A DNA stretch of 64,000 bases. It comes from Verrucomicrobiota bacterium (lineage in GTDB: Bacteria; Verrucomicrobiota; Verrucomicrobiia; Limisphaerales; UBA9464). The position numbers were made by a program, and so were the translations under genes. Location of the stretch: contig JAFLEF010000016.1 in assembly GCA_017309115.1 (NCBI GenBank), positions 1-64,000 of the forward strand. The letters are read 5' to 3'. The notes beneath the pieces are model-generated. The model ran no database searches. It was not told where the DNA came from and saw only the letters and a list, made by a program, of their open reading frames with translations. Of the stretch, positions 36,430 to 45,705 are shown piece by piece (the first letter of the stretch is position 1; each line of letters opens with the position of its first letter).

Positions 36430-36977
36430 GAAGGGGTGACCGGCGCGGACCCCGGCTGATGTTTGTCACGCGGAGGTGTGCTTCTCGCCCGCCGCTTCTC
36501 ATCGCGCTTTTGGAGCAAGCCGAGTTGCTGCTCCTGAAACTCCTGGGCCAACGTCAGGAGCACTCCGGTCGACCAGGCAAATCCCATGAGTCCGGCGGTG
36601 GCAATCATACCCTCCAACAGTCGCCAGTTCTGCGGCAGGTTGTACTCACTGCCGACCGTCGTGTAATCCATAAAGGCGAAGTACGCCGCTTCACTGTAGT
36701 TGGGGAAGCAATCCTTCCATTGAAAAAAAGCCGCCCAGACCATCACTTCGGCGATGTGCACAAAGGTAATGATCCAGGTCGTGAGGATCAGGATGCTGAT
36801 GCCGGCAAGAAACGAGGGATCGGGCTCAAAACGCCGCTTGAGGGCATTGCTGATGCGGAGGGTCCAGATCATTCCAAACCCGTGAATCGCCAGGGTGAGG
36901 GCCACTAGAATACTGCCCCACACAATCTCGTCGATCGAGGTGACGTAATGCGAATGGACTGGCGGGGAATTGGTCAT
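36426..36977 (-). CDS. two-TM-type ion channel protein
   Basis: The 183-aa protein has N-terminal membrane segments, then a pore loop AYFAFMDYTTVGSEY and a final segment (GMIATAGLMGFAWSTGVLLTLA). The order matches the Ion_trans_2 potassium channel family. The selectivity filter reads TTVGS rather than TVGYG, so potassium selectivity is uncertain. The charged tail (QKRDEKRRARSTPPRDKH) carries no recognised RCK or cNMP domain. It lies 15 bases downstream of a CYTH-like gene and is coupled to the FUSC-like gene, forming a three-gene operon. Confidence 0.7.
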   Translation of the reverse strand: MTNSPPVHSHYVTSIDEIVWGSILVALTLAIHGFGMIWTLRISNALKRRFEPDPSFLAGISILILTTWIITFVHIAEVMVWAAFFQWKDCFPNYSEAAYFAFMDYTTVGSEYNLPQNWRLLEGMIATAGLMGFAWSTGVLLTLAQEFQEQQLGLLQKRDEKRRARSTPPRDKHQPGSAPVTPS

Positions 36978-36992
36978 CCGATCTTCCTCCGG

Positions 36993-37946
36993 CTACTCGT
37001 GGGCCGTCGGCGGATTTCCTCGCAGTCGATAGACCGAACCCGTCTTGGTGGTTCCCAACGACAGCCACTGTTCCGCCACGTGTTGCAGGGCCACAAAGAA
37101 CTGTTCGCAACGCCGCATCGCCACCGCATGCAATTCGTCAGAACGCTGAAACTTTGCCTGATACGCAAACTCGCCCACGAACTGCCGCTGATCGCCCCGA
37201 GTACGCCAAACCGCCACGTTACACTTGGCGGAGACCCCTTTCCCAAAGTTCAACATGCCCAGATCCAGGAGCACTTCCTCCACGGCGGTGTTGTTCACCA
37301 GGGTCACCTTGTCGGCATGCTTCAGCTTGAGTTTTTGCAAGGCCGGCAGTGCCTGCACCACCGTCGCCATGGAAGTGGGATTGACCGCATGTACGGTGCT
37401 CATCGGGAACTCCACGTTGTGCGAGTACAACATGCGAACCCCACCAATCTTGTCCTTCAACGGCAGGGCCTCGGCCTTGAACTTGATCCGGAAGTCGCCG
37501 GCGATCTTTGGTCGAACGTCCATCTCCGCCGCAGTCTGCAGGTCCGGATGACGGAACTTGAACACAATCTCCGGATCCCCCGTCGCAAACCCGTCCACAT
37601 AGTTGACCCTCCGGCGCAGAATGAAGGCGTTGTTGTAGAGGGCGAAGTCGGCGGTATCCAAAAAGAGTACCTCCCGAATCTGCGGTCGCAGCCCCTTAAA
37701 CCCCTTTCGTGAATAATCGATTTCGGCCGCTTCGGCCGCCTGACGTACGAGCTTTGAAAACTCGTTGAAGCTCTCCATCGAAACGAAGCGATTCCCGTTC
37801 AGAATGACTTTGCACTCGAGATACTGGATCTCGTCCAGCGGATGCCCATCGCTGTAATGCCCCTTCTTTAGGTCCGGCACCCGCTTCTTGGAGTCAGCTT
37901 CGGCGGAGAGTTTGAGGGCAACAGTTTTCTTGGATTTGTCCTTCAT
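36993..37946 (-). CDS. possible CYTH/triphosphate-tunnel-fold protein
   Basis: No family is recognised with certainty. The 317-aa protein (ATG 37946) has features of the CYTH fold in order: an ECK at the first strand (QYLECKVILNG), the REVLFLDTADFALYNNAFIL block followed by RRRVNY, EIVFKFRHPD, an Arg/Lys-rich middle, GEFAYQAKF, and a C-terminal SK-like TTKTGSVYRL. CYTH enzymes bind triphosphates or polyphosphate with acidic and basic residues facing a tunnel. This is inference from pattern only. The N-terminus is Lys-rich and no membrane segment is present. It is the first gene of an operon with an ion channel and a FUSC-like protein. An upstream in-frame extension to 38681 is spurious. Confidence 0.5.
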   Translation of the reverse strand: MKDKSKKTVALKLSAEADSKKRVPDLKKGHYSDGHPLDEIQYLECKVILNGNRFVSMESFNEFSKLVRQAAEAAEIDYSRKGFKGLRPQIREVLFLDTADFALYNNAFILRRRVNYVDGFATGDPEIVFKFRHPDLQTAAEMDVRPKIAGDFRIKFKAEALPLKDKIGGVRMLYSHNVEFPMSTVHAVNPTSMATVVQALPALQKLKLKHADKVTLVNNTAVEEVLLDLGMLNFGKGVSAKCNVAVWRTRGDQRQFVGEFAYQAKFQRSDELHAVAMRRCEQFFVALQHVAEQWLSLGTTKTGSVYRLRGNPPTAHE

Positions 37947-38173
37947 ACGGGTCGTTGGCAAATGGATGTTCGCTGTTCGGGAGCGGTCCTGGAGTGTCTG
38001 GGCAGTTAGGCGTCGGTACTTCGTAGCCAATACCGGCCGTTGTTCCCCAGGAATCCCGGACGAATCGAGCCGCGAACTGTGGACCGCAGCTGTATGCCGT
38101 CGACCGCTGGATGTCCATACGATGTTGTTTCGGCCCGCCGCATTCGACTTCGGAGTTGGCTTCGCAAATCTCC

Positions 38174-39079
38174 TCAACGCCCCAACCAAGCTCGCACGTT
38201 TCGCCGAACGTCTTCGGGCGCGTCCTGCTGCACAAAATGACCGGCCTCGGGAATAGTCACCAAGGTCAGGTCGCGTTCGACAAACTCCCAGGTGCCATCC
38301 AGCGCCGGCGAAAGCAGCGCCGTATCCTTGAGCCCATGAATCATCAGCACGGGAATGGTCACTTTGACCACGGGTGATGGGTCCTCCAGATAGGGTTCCC
38401 GAGGGAAATTCCGTCGGTAGTAGTTCAGCATGGCCGGGAAGTCCGACCGCCGGAACGCCTCCACATAGCGAGCTTTCACCACTGGATCCTGAACCCAGAA
38501 CGCGAGCCCTTCGGCCGTGAGATTGGTGTGTGCGCCTTCCTGTTGAAACCGACGGGCGTAGGCACTCGCCGCTTGCTGCCGGGGATTTCGCGCCAGTTCC
38601 CGCAACAAGGCCCGGGGATGCGGCAAATTCAGAATTACGAGCTTCTCCACCCGCTCGGGATGGGTCTGCGCCAAGGTCCACGCCACCGCCCCGCCCCAGT
38701 CATGGCCCACGACCACGGCTCGCTCGCGACCCCGCGACTCAATCACCGCCACTACATCTTCAACCAGTCGGGCCAGGTCGTAAGCCTCCACTCCCGCCGG
38801 CCGGTCGCTCAGGTTGTACCCGCGCTGATCCACCGCCACGACTTCATGATCCCGAGCCAGATCCGGCATCAGATCCCGCCAGGTCAGCCAGCAATCGGGA
38901 AACCCGTGGATCAACACCACCAGGGGTCCCTGCCCCAGGCTGGCGTAATGCAGGCGAACGCCGTTGTTGGTCGCGTATCCGTGCGACACCTTCCTTTCGA
39001 TGGGCAGCAACTCACCGGTCTGCGCCTGAACCCACCCCGCCCAGACCAATCCGATTCCCCACAACCACCGCTTGATCAT
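38174..39079 (-). CDS. secreted alpha/beta hydrolase, epoxide-hydrolase type
   Basis: The 301-aa protein has a signal peptide ([15 protein letters not shown]). The HGxP motif is [14 protein letters not shown]; the nucleophile Asp is in [12 protein letters not shown]; the later acid is in the HGLKD region; the His is in [11 protein letters not shown]. An Asp nucleophile with an HGFP motif points to epoxide hydrolase or haloalkane dehalogenase rather than esterase. YYRRNFPRE in the cap may give the epoxide-activating Tyr. Start is ATG 39079, because the extension to 39319 has no similarity. Divergent from the SMP-30 gene, with about 118 bases for two promoters. Confidence 0.82.
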   Translation of the reverse strand: MIKRWLWGIGLVWAGWVQAQTGELLPIERKVSHGYATNNGVRLHYASLGQGPLVVLIHGFPDCWLTWRDLMPDLARDHEVVAVDQRGYNLSDRPAGVEAYDLARLVEDVVAVIESRGRERAVVVGHDWGGAVAWTLAQTHPERVEKLVILNLPHPRALLRELARNPRQQAASAYARRFQQEGAHTNLTAEGLAFWVQDPVVKARYVEAFRRSDFPAMLNYYRRNFPREPYLEDPSPVVKVTIPVLMIHGLKDTALLSPALDGTWEFVERDLTLVTIPEAGHFVQQDAPEDVRRNVRAWLGR

Positions 39080-39197
39080 GTTGGCGACGCTACGCGCCGA
39101 GTCGATCCCACAAAAGCGCGAATCCCGCTTGCTCGGATCGCGTTGGATCGCCACAGAAGTTCCGCGGGGCGTCCACCCCGTAGAACTCCCTCGTCGC

Positions 39198-40097
39198 ATG
39201 CCGTCCTTTACCCGCGCCCTGTTCGCGTCCCTGCTTGCCGGTTCCGTTTTGCCTCTGGCCGTGGCCGAGACCCTTTTTGTAGCCACACCCCTCACCCAGG
39301 GCGATTTCACCGGAGGCATTGAAGGCCCGGCGTGCGATCAGGACGGCAACATCTACTGCGTGAGCTTCCGGGAGGCCCGCAGTATCGCCCGCGTGACTCC
39401 CTCCGGAAAGGCCGAGCTGTTTGTGGCCTTGCCCGAAAAGAGCGCCGGGAACGGCATTCGCATCCTTCGGGACGGCACCCTGTTAATTGCCGATTACACC
39501 GGACACAACGTGCTTCGGGTGAATCCTACGACCCGGGAGATTTCCGTCTTCGCTCACAACTCCGCCATGAACCAACCCAACGACCTGGCGTTGGCTGCGG
39601 ATGGTACCCTTTACGCCAGCGATCCCAACTGGAAGAACAGCACAGGACAAATCTGGCGCATCGATCGTTCCGGCCAAACCCACCGCGAAGTCGCTGACCT
39701 GGGAACCACCAACGGCATCGAAGTCAGCCCCGACGGACGCACCCTGTACGTCAACGAAAGCGTACAGCGGAACATCTGGAAGTTTGATCGCGCCGCCGAT
39801 GGCACGCTGTCGAACAAGCGGCTGTTAAAATCTTTTCCCGACCACGGATTCGACGGCATGCGCTGCGACGTGGACGGCAATCTTTACGTGACCCGACACG
39901 GCAAGGGCACCGTGGTCAAATTGTCCCCCACCGGTGAAGTGCTCCAGGAAGTCGACGTCCTGGGACCGCATCCGACCAACGTCTGTTTCGGCGGCCCAGA
40001 CGGCCGGACCGCCTATGTCACCGAGGCTCAAGCGAAGCGCCTGGTTCAGTTCCGGGTGGATCGTCCCGGTTGGGAATGGCAGCGCCTTCAGCCGTGA
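39198..40097 (+). CDS. secreted SMP-30/gluconolactonase-like protein
   Basis: The 299-aa protein has a signal peptide ([16 protein letters not shown]). It is a six-bladed propeller: [16 protein letters not shown] (first metal ligand Glu), [36 protein letters not shown] (the Asn of the metal site), [19 protein letters not shown], and [18 protein letters not shown] (Asp). The metal-binding residues of the SMP-30/gluconolactonase/LRE family appear complete. A periplasmic lactonase role is plausible. The in-frame ATG at 39072 would extend into the divergent gene and is not preferred. Confidence 0.85.
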   Translation: MPSFTRALFASLLAGSVLPLAVAETLFVATPLTQGDFTGGIEGPACDQDGNIYCVSFREARSIARVTPSGKAELFVALPEKSAGNGIRILRDGTLLIADYTGHNVLRVNPTTREISVFAHNSAMNQPNDLALAADGTLYASDPNWKNSTGQIWRIDRSGQTHREVADLGTTNGIEVSPDGRTLYVNESVQRNIWKFDRAADGTLSNKRLLKSFPDHGFDGMRCDVDGNLYVTRHGKGTVVKLSPTGEVLQEVDVLGPHPTNVCFGGPDGRTAYVTEAQAKRLVQFRVDRPGWEWQRLQP

Positions 40098-40127
40098 ATC
40101 TAAACATTCGGTTCGCAAAAAAGAGGA

Positions 40128-40604
40128 TCAGGGACCGATGATTAGACCACGCAGTTCCGGAGATAACCAGAATCCAGCTAACTCCTGAAGATCATCAACT
40201 ACGCCTTTCGGATCGCGCAGCAGACCGCGTTCTCGAGCGTCAACCAGCACCCCGACCAGACCCGTCACTTGCAACCCCAGCCGTTTGGCGACAGACCGAC
40301 CTAACCGCTCGTCCATCAATAGAACACAACCATTCGTCTCGCGCGCCAACGCTATGGCTTCCGATTCGCCAGCGCCGAGATCGCGTCGGAGGACGGAGAC
40401 TAGAGCACGATCCTCAACTGATTTTCGCTCGATCCATTTAGCCTCAAGAACTGACACGGCTCCAGGCCGCTCCATTCCCTCACCGGTCAGCTCATTCCAA
40501 ACTGCATCTGGCAGAAGAAGCGTGCCGAACATCTCTCGCAACAGATCTAAACGTTGAACACGGGAGAGTGCGATCAGGGGCGAGGTATCGGCGACAACAA
40601 TCAT
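40128..40604 (-). CDS. DUF3368-type PIN-like toxin
   Basis: The 158-aa protein opens MIVVADTSPLIALSRVQRLD with the first acidic residue of the PIN active site (D6). E-A-I-A-L-A in LGAGESEAIALARE and the later acidic residue in LLMDERLGR complete the PIN nuclease pattern. Such proteins pair with UPF0175 antitoxins and are predicted RNases. Its ATG overlaps the antitoxin stop as ATGA, so translation is coupled. Confidence 0.88.
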   Translation of the reverse strand: MIVVADTSPLIALSRVQRLDLLREMFGTLLLPDAVWNELTGEGMERPGAVSVLEAKWIERKSVEDRALVSVLRRDLGAGESEAIALARETNGCVLLMDERLGRSVAKRLGLQVTGLVGVLVDARERGLLRDPKGVVDDLQELAGFWLSPELRGLIIGP

Positions 40605-40858
40605 GGGGCACGCAAACTGGCCAACATGGCGGCGTCTTCGTGAGCATCTAACTCGTCATAATTTGGACCGATATGGCGTGCCCCGAGGTGCATTTGAAAC
40701 TCCACCACCGGAAGCTGAGCCAGTTCCGCTGCCTTCCCTAAGGAAAGCCGCCGGTTGGCAAACAGGGCTATGGCCAATTCCAGTCTCGCTTCCTCCAAAG
40801 TTAAACGCGCCGACGCCAAGGTGTCGTTCGGAATTTCGAGGCTAAGGGAACCGGACAT
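40601..40858 (-). CDS. UPF0175-family antitoxin
   Basis: The 85-aa protein has the UPF0175 pattern: LEEARLELAIALFANRRLS then LGKAAELAQLPVVEFQMHLG, an HTH-like helix pair that may bind DNA as well as the toxin. It precedes the DUF3368 toxin with a 4-base overlap (ATGA). Together they form a standard type II toxin-antitoxin module, probably autoregulated from the region upstream of 40858. Confidence 0.85.
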   Translation of the reverse strand: MSGSLSLEIPNDTLASARLTLEEARLELAIALFANRRLSLGKAAELAQLPVVEFQMHLGARHIGPNYDELDAHEDAAMLASLRAP

Positions 40859-40968
40859 GGAGCAAAGCTATCGCCCAACAAGTCTGCCGGCAAGGAGCCG
40901 CAGCAATACCACAAGAATTCCCCGCAGAAGGACTCGGTGTTTCCGGACAGGCTCTCGAGTTCCCTAAC

Positions 40969-41301
40969 TCAATTCTGCTTTGGAGATCGGCTCCTACCTG
41001 CCCCACCGGGTCGCGGCCGGGATTTCAAAACCGGAATACCCAGGGCCGACAGCAGGGCCACCGCCGCATGCCGACTATGCACTCCGAGCTTCGCCTGAAT
41101 GCTCAGGCAATGCTTGTTCACGGTGTGTCGCGAAATGCCCAACTGGGCGGCGATCTCGGCAAAATTGACGTCTTCCCCCAGCCAGCCGGCGAGTTCTCTC
41201 TCCCTCGGGGTGAGACCGAAAGGAGACGCAGCACGAGGCACAGGTCGGCGAGTTGGCAGCAAATCTGAGGACACAGCTGACTCAGAAACGCCGTAGGTCA
41301 C
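40969..41301 (-). CDS. stand-alone LuxR-type HTH protein
   Basis: The 110-aa protein (GTG start, no clear ribosome-binding site) contains only a LuxR/NarL HTH: LTPRERELAGWLGEDVNFAEI then LGISRHTVNKHCLSIQAKLG (quoted in two parts). The recognition helix is intact. No receiver or ligand domain is present. It is a candidate regulator that acts without phosphorylation, or a fragment of a larger regulator that lost its input domain. The start could lie further in, at an unknown position. It is 73 bases downstream of the WD40 kinase gene on the same strand. Confidence 0.75.
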   Translation of the reverse strand: MTYGVSESAVSSDLLPTRRPVPRAASPFGLTPRERELAGWLGEDVNFAEIAAQLGISRHTVNKHCLSIQAKLGVHSRHAAVALLSALGIPVLKSRPRPGGAGRSRSPKQN

Positions 41302-41374
41302 CTTCGGTTGGCGGGAATTTCAAAAAACTTTAAGTCCCTGCCAAGAGACCGCTCGCGACTACAAATCTCCCTAG

Positions 41375-44300
41375 TCAGCGTCCGTCGCCCCCGGGTTTGC
41401 CCAACGGGACTCTCCACGCCCGAAGCTTCTGGCGAACCTCCCCACCGGGACCGATCTCACGTCGCATTTCCTCTCGTTTAGCCGTCGAACCAGTCTCGGC
41501 CCAGTCGGCCTCGTCCAGCGCCAATTGAGCCCACGCCAACATCCGAGCCGGTGGCGGGAGTTGTCGGGAAGGCAGGTCGAGCACCTCCAATCGCGCTCGC
41601 GGTCCAGCTTCGATTCTCAGGATGATTCGCCGGCCATCATCCGAAAAACGAATGTCAGGAACTCCGCTGTAATGCCGACGTTCCTCAATGGGGCTCAGCG
41701 TCGGATAATCCCAAAGCTCCAAGTCCCGCCCAGCCACCGTCGCCAGATGGTGGCCATCCGGACTAAACAACACCGTCTCCAGCGGTCGGCCAAACCGGAG
41801 CGGCCGGCCCTGGAGAACTCCGTCCGAAAGACGCCACCGCTTCAACTGCCGGTCGAGCCCTCCGGTCAGCAGTTCCCGGCTGTCGGGAGAAAAAGCCACG
41901 CGGGAAAGCTCCGCCCCGTGGTTCAGCCGTAAGGGTGGCCGATCCAGTTCTCCCAGTCTCCAAACCCGCACTCCCTCGCGGTCGGCTACGGTCAGCCAAC
42001 GTCCATCCGGACTGAACACCACTTCCCGGTGCGGACCGGCGGGAAGTTCCGGCAATAGAACCGGCTCCCCTCCATCCACGGTTCGAATCCAGATTCCGTT
42101 GGGCGTCACTTCCGCAATCCGTCGCCCCGACGGACTCAGGTAGCCCTGGGTGGCGGTCGGCACCTCCCAGGCGAGTGCCGACCTCAGTTTACCTTCCGTC
42201 AGATCCCACAATTCCATCCGACCCCTGCCCGTCAGCAACAGATGGTTCCCGGTGGCGTCCCAACTCAATTGATTCGGTCCAACGGTCCCATTGGTCTTGA
42301 GCAACATCCATGATCCCAGGGCCGATCGGCCATTGCGCAAGGCCAACGCCCCGCCTCTTCGGGCTACCAACCAGCGGCCGGACCCGTCGTACTCCAAGGA
42401 ATCCGGTAGCCAGGGCAATTCACCCAGGGGAATGGAGGTCAACCCATCTTCCAAATGAAACCATCGAACTGACCGATCCTCTCCCACCAATACAATTCCC
42501 TGGCCGTCGGGACTGCCCACGCCGGCCACCTGATTGGTCCGGGAATCTGTCTGGGTGGTCAGGAGTTGATTTCTCGTCGTCAGAACATGAACGACACCTT
42601 CCGAAGTTCCCACGGCGAGCCGCCGTGCATCCGAGCTGAAGGACAGATCCTCGGGAACTCCAGAAACGAGGAACGGCTCGGACTGGTTGTGCAGGCGGAT
42701 CTCCCCGTTCTCCATGGCGAACGCCAAGGTGGTGCCATCCGGGGAAAGCTTGGCTTGAACCAAATTCATGAAACCTGCTCCCGGACTGAATCGATCGGTC
42801 CTGCCTCCCGGAACCTGCAGAATATGGATGCGTTCGCGGGTCGTCAGAATCACTTTGCTCCCATCCGGACTGAAGACGGCCGACTCCATGGGGAGGGTGT
42901 ATCCCAACCTCAGTCGCTCCGGCGATCCAGGCGCCGGCGGCCCAATGCTGGCCACCTTTTCTCCGACCAGGAGGTAACCCTCACCTCGCGGGGACGACTG
43001 CACGGACTCAATCTGACCAATGGCTGGTTCCAACGACTCCAACAACCGACCCCAGTCCGCCGAACACCGCCAAGCTATCCCATTCACTCCCACTGCCAAC
43101 AACTCCTGACCGTCGTGGGAAAAGGTCAGCAGAGATCCCGCCGCTGGAAGCCGAACCGACCAACTCAAGGAACCGCCCCGCCGGTCTCGCACCTGCAGGT
43201 CCCGACCGTGAAGGGTGGCCACCGCCTGGCCGGAGGGACTCAGCGCCGCCACCTCGGCCTTACCCAGCGAGTCCCAAGGACCCGGAATCCGCTCGCCCTG
43301 GGGAAGCGCCCGGCATTCGGCCCGACCTTCCGACGAAATCACCAGCAGACACCGACCGGCGGCATCGAGCTGCCACCCTTTCGACGAAGCCACCGGCACG
43401 GAGAAAACGGATACCGCCGACTGAGTATCCCAGACGGTGACTGACGGAGTCTGCCCTCCCGCCCCCACCACGAGCCAACGTCCGTCCGGACTGAAGACTA
43501 CTTTCCCGATCGGTCCGGCATGGTTCAGCGGTGGCAACTGCCGCATCAAATGATGCCGCGTCACCAACGCCGACCACAGACGCATTCGAATCAGGTCGCT
43601 GTCGGGGTTTTCCTGGTGCAACCGAACCAGGTCCCGCAACGCCTCCTTTCGCTGCGCCCGAGTCGATTCCAACTCGAATCGCTCCAGGGCAAGTCGGACA
43701 TTTGTTTCCTGCAAAATCCGGCGCGCCTTCTCGGCGGAAATCCACTGCCAGGTGGTCAACGCCAACCCCAGACACAACGACAACCAAACCGCCGCGCCGG
43801 ACAACGCCAGCACCCGGTTCTGTCGGACCCACGCGGCTATCCGTTCGTCCGGCCGTTGCGGACGTACCGAAAGCGGCCGTCCCGCCATCAACGCCTCCAG
43901 ATCTTGGGCCACACTCCGCGCCGACGCATACCGACGCTGCGGTTCCCGCTCCAGACAGCGCAGACAGATCAGTTCGAGATCACGTTCCCACGCAGCTTCC
44001 TGGGGGCTCTGCGGTCCGGGGCGATTCGCTTGGCGAACCCGTCGTGGGGCCGGGGGTTCCGTCGTCCGGATCTTCTCCAGGAACTCTGGATAACTCTTGG
44101 CCACATAAGGCGGACGTCCGGCGATCCACTCATAAAGAATGGCTCCCAAGCTGTAGATGTCCGACGCCATCGTCGCGTCCTGGGCGCCGTTGCGGGCGAC
44201 TTCCGGCGCCATGTACCCGCAGGTTCCCAGCGGAGATTGAGCGAGTGTCAGGCGCAGATCGGATCCCAGCAGCTTGGCCAGGCCGAAGTCTGTGAGGTGC

Positions 44301-44740
44301 GGATTTCCTTCCTCGTCCAGAAGGATATTGGACGGCTTCAGATCCCGATGCAGCACGCCCCGCTGGTGTGCGTGTTCAACTGCCGCCGCGACCGCTGCCA
44401 GCAACCGGGGCGCTTCGAACAGATTGAACGGTCCGGAGGCCCAGTGTTCCGCCAGGGTTCCCCCGGGCAGATACTTCATCGCCAGATAGGGCGTCGCCCC
44501 GGTTTCGCCAATATCGAGAATGGGAACAATGCCGGGATGGTCCAACGCTCCCGCCGCTTCCGCCTCGACCCGCAACCGCCGCTTGCACTCCGTGGGATCC
44601 TCCAAACCAGGGCGAATCACCTTGAGCGCCACCAACCGACCCATCCGCGGATCCCGGGCCAAGTACACCACACCCATGCCACCCGACCCCAACTCCCCCA
44701 ACAACTCGTACGGTCCCAGATTCTCGAAGACCGTTTGCAT
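41375..44740 (-). CDS. membrane Ser/Thr protein kinase with WD40 propeller
   Basis: The 1121-aa protein starts with a Hanks-type kinase (about 12-275): GELGSGGMGVVYLARD, catalytic Lys in VALKVI, HRDLKPSNILLD, DFGLAKLL, APEVARNG. A transmembrane segment (LALSGAAVWLSLCLGLALTT, about 312-331) is followed by an extracytoplasmic or cytoplasmic helical stretch and many WD40-type repeats with recurring FSPDGRW/FSPDGS blades to the end. All kinase residues are present, so it should be active. It begins 3 bases after the ECF sigma factor stop, so the two are co-transcribed. This arrangement is a known PVC pattern in which kinase and sigma factor are paired. Confidence 0.93.
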   Translation of the reverse strand: MQTVFENLGPYELLGELGSGGMGVVYLARDPRMGRLVALKVIRPGLEDPTECKRRLRVEAEAAGALDHPGIVPILDIGETGATPYLAMKYLPGGTLAEHWASGPFNLFEAPRLLAAVAAAVEHAHQRGVLHRDLKPSNILLDEEGNPHLTDFGLAKLLGSDLRLTLAQSPLGTCGYMAPEVARNGAQDATMASDIYSLGAILYEWIAGRPPYVAKSYPEFLEKIRTTEPPAPRRVRQANRPGPQSPQEAAWERDLELICLRCLEREPQRRYASARSVAQDLEALMAGRPLSVRPQRPDERIAAWVRQNRVLALSGAAVWLSLCLGLALTTWQWISAEKARRILQETNVRLALERFELESTRAQRKEALRDLVRLHQENPDSDLIRMRLWSALVTRHHLMRQLPPLNHAGPIGKVVFSPDGRWLVVGAGGQTPSVTVWDTQSAVSVFSVPVASSKGWQLDAAGRCLLVISSEGRAECRALPQGERIPGPWDSLGKAEVAALSPSGQAVATLHGRDLQVRDRRGGSLSWSVRLPAAGSLLTFSHDGQELLAVGVNGIAWRCSADWGRLLESLEPAIGQIESVQSSPRGEGYLLVGEKVASIGPPAPGSPERLRLGYTLPMESAVFSPDGSKVILTTRERIHILQVPGGRTDRFSPGAGFMNLVQAKLSPDGTTLAFAMENGEIRLHNQSEPFLVSGVPEDLSFSSDARRLAVGTSEGVVHVLTTRNQLLTTQTDSRTNQVAGVGSPDGQGIVLVGEDRSVRWFHLEDGLTSIPLGELPWLPDSLEYDGSGRWLVARRGGALALRNGRSALGSWMLLKTNGTVGPNQLSWDATGNHLLLTGRGRMELWDLTEGKLRSALAWEVPTATQGYLSPSGRRIAEVTPNGIWIRTVDGGEPVLLPELPAGPHREVVFSPDGRWLTVADREGVRVWRLGELDRPPLRLNHGAELSRVAFSPDSRELLTGGLDRQLKRWRLSDGVLQGRPLRFGRPLETVLFSPDGHHLATVAGRDLELWDYPTLSPIEERRHYSGVPDIRFSDDGRRIILRIEAGPRARLEVLDLPSRQLPPPARMLAWAQLALDEADWAETGSTAKREEMRREIGPGGEVRQKLRAWRVPLGKPGGDGR

Positions 44741-44743
44741 ACC

Positions 44744-45493
44744 TCAGTCCCGTTCCGCAGCATCCATCGCCAGACTCTTGAGGTAGCTATCCTCGGCCGC
44801 CAAATCCCCCGGCAGACACAGTACCCGAACCTGACGGCAGAACAGCTCGGAATACTCCGCCCGTATCGTGAACAGGCGCCCTTTGGCCTGCGACTCGGTC
44901 AGACCACAGGCCTGCGCCGGTTCCCTATACCCACCATCCGGCACCGGATGCGCAAAGATCAGGGGCAACAACGCGTCCAACACCGGTCTCCGCCCGGACC
45001 GGTCCCACCGGCCCCGCATCTCGACCAAGACCTGATCATGAATGCGCCGGGCCAGTTCCCGGTCCAGCGCGGCGTCGGCCTCGGTTGCATCGGAAGCCTC
45101 CGCCCAGCCGGAAAACTCGGCCAAGCGCTCACTCCGACCGCGCTTCCGCCAAAAATCGTACAAGAGCCGGCGAAGACATTGGGCCAGCCAAGAGCGAAAA
45201 CTGACTCCCGGACGCCGATCAAACTGGACCAAGTGTTCCTCCACCAACCGCCGAACCAGGAATTGATGGGTCAAATCCTCGGCGTCTTCCAACGTCAATC
45301 CATGGGATCGAAACCAGTTCACCATCGGCAGACGATAGCGCTCACAGAGTTCCCGGAGGGCCTGCGCCGCCTGGACCGGATCCTGATTCTGGACATGACG
45401 AATCGCCGACCATTCCGTGGCCGGGAACACACCAGTTTGCGCGGATGAAGCGACTTGCGGCGGGTCTGAGTCCATCGCCGTGGTCAGAATCAT
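44744..45493 (-). CDS. ECF sigma factor paired with a Ser/Thr kinase
   Basis: The protein is 249 aa from ATG 45493 (or 243 from 45475). Region 2 includes LRELCERYRLPMVNWFRSHG and DAEDLTHQFLVRRLVEE, the RNA polymerase-binding and -10-recognising part. SFRSWLAQCLRRLLYDFWRK is region 2.3-2.4-like. Region 4 ends with YREPAQACGLTESQAKGRLF. The layout fits the kinase-linked ECF sigma factors of PVC bacteria, which have no anti-sigma factor. The open frame to 45613 is low-complexity and not chosen. It is followed 3 bases later by the WD40 kinase, which may control it by phosphorylation. Confidence 0.85.
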   Translation of the reverse strand: MILTTAMDSDPPQVASSAQTGVFPATEWSAIRHVQNQDPVQAAQALRELCERYRLPMVNWFRSHGLTLEDAEDLTHQFLVRRLVEEHLVQFDRRPGVSFRSWLAQCLRRLLYDFWRKRGRSERLAEFSGWAEASDATEADAALDRELARRIHDQVLVEMRGRWDRSGRRPVLDALLPLIFAHPVPDGGYREPAQACGLTESQAKGRLFTIRAEYSELFCRQVRVLCLPGDLAAEDSYLKSLAMDAAERD

Positions 45494-45705
45494 GAAACCG
45501 CCTGGCTCAAGCAAGCCTGAGCCGGGGGGAGTCGGCCCGGAGTCGGCCCTGGGCAACTCTCCGCCCATGGTTTCGCCGGATTGCGCGACCGAACAACGCC
45601 TGGGCCGACCCAATTGGCCTCTCTTTTCCCTTCCCGAGTCACTTGGCTGTTGAGTGTTTAATCCCGGAGGAGTAGCAACAGGCGTTCCCCAAGAATTTCA
45701 CTGTC
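45494..45705. other. divergent promoter region
   Basis: A 212-base gap between the ECF sigma factor and the NHL-propeller gene. It should hold promoters for both. I see no reliable boxes or repeats. Confidence 0.35.

Noticed and set aside
37947-38681. Upstream extension of the CYTH-like gene to 38681
   Set aside because: It runs antisense-like through the hydrolase gene in another frame on the same strand and has no domain pattern.
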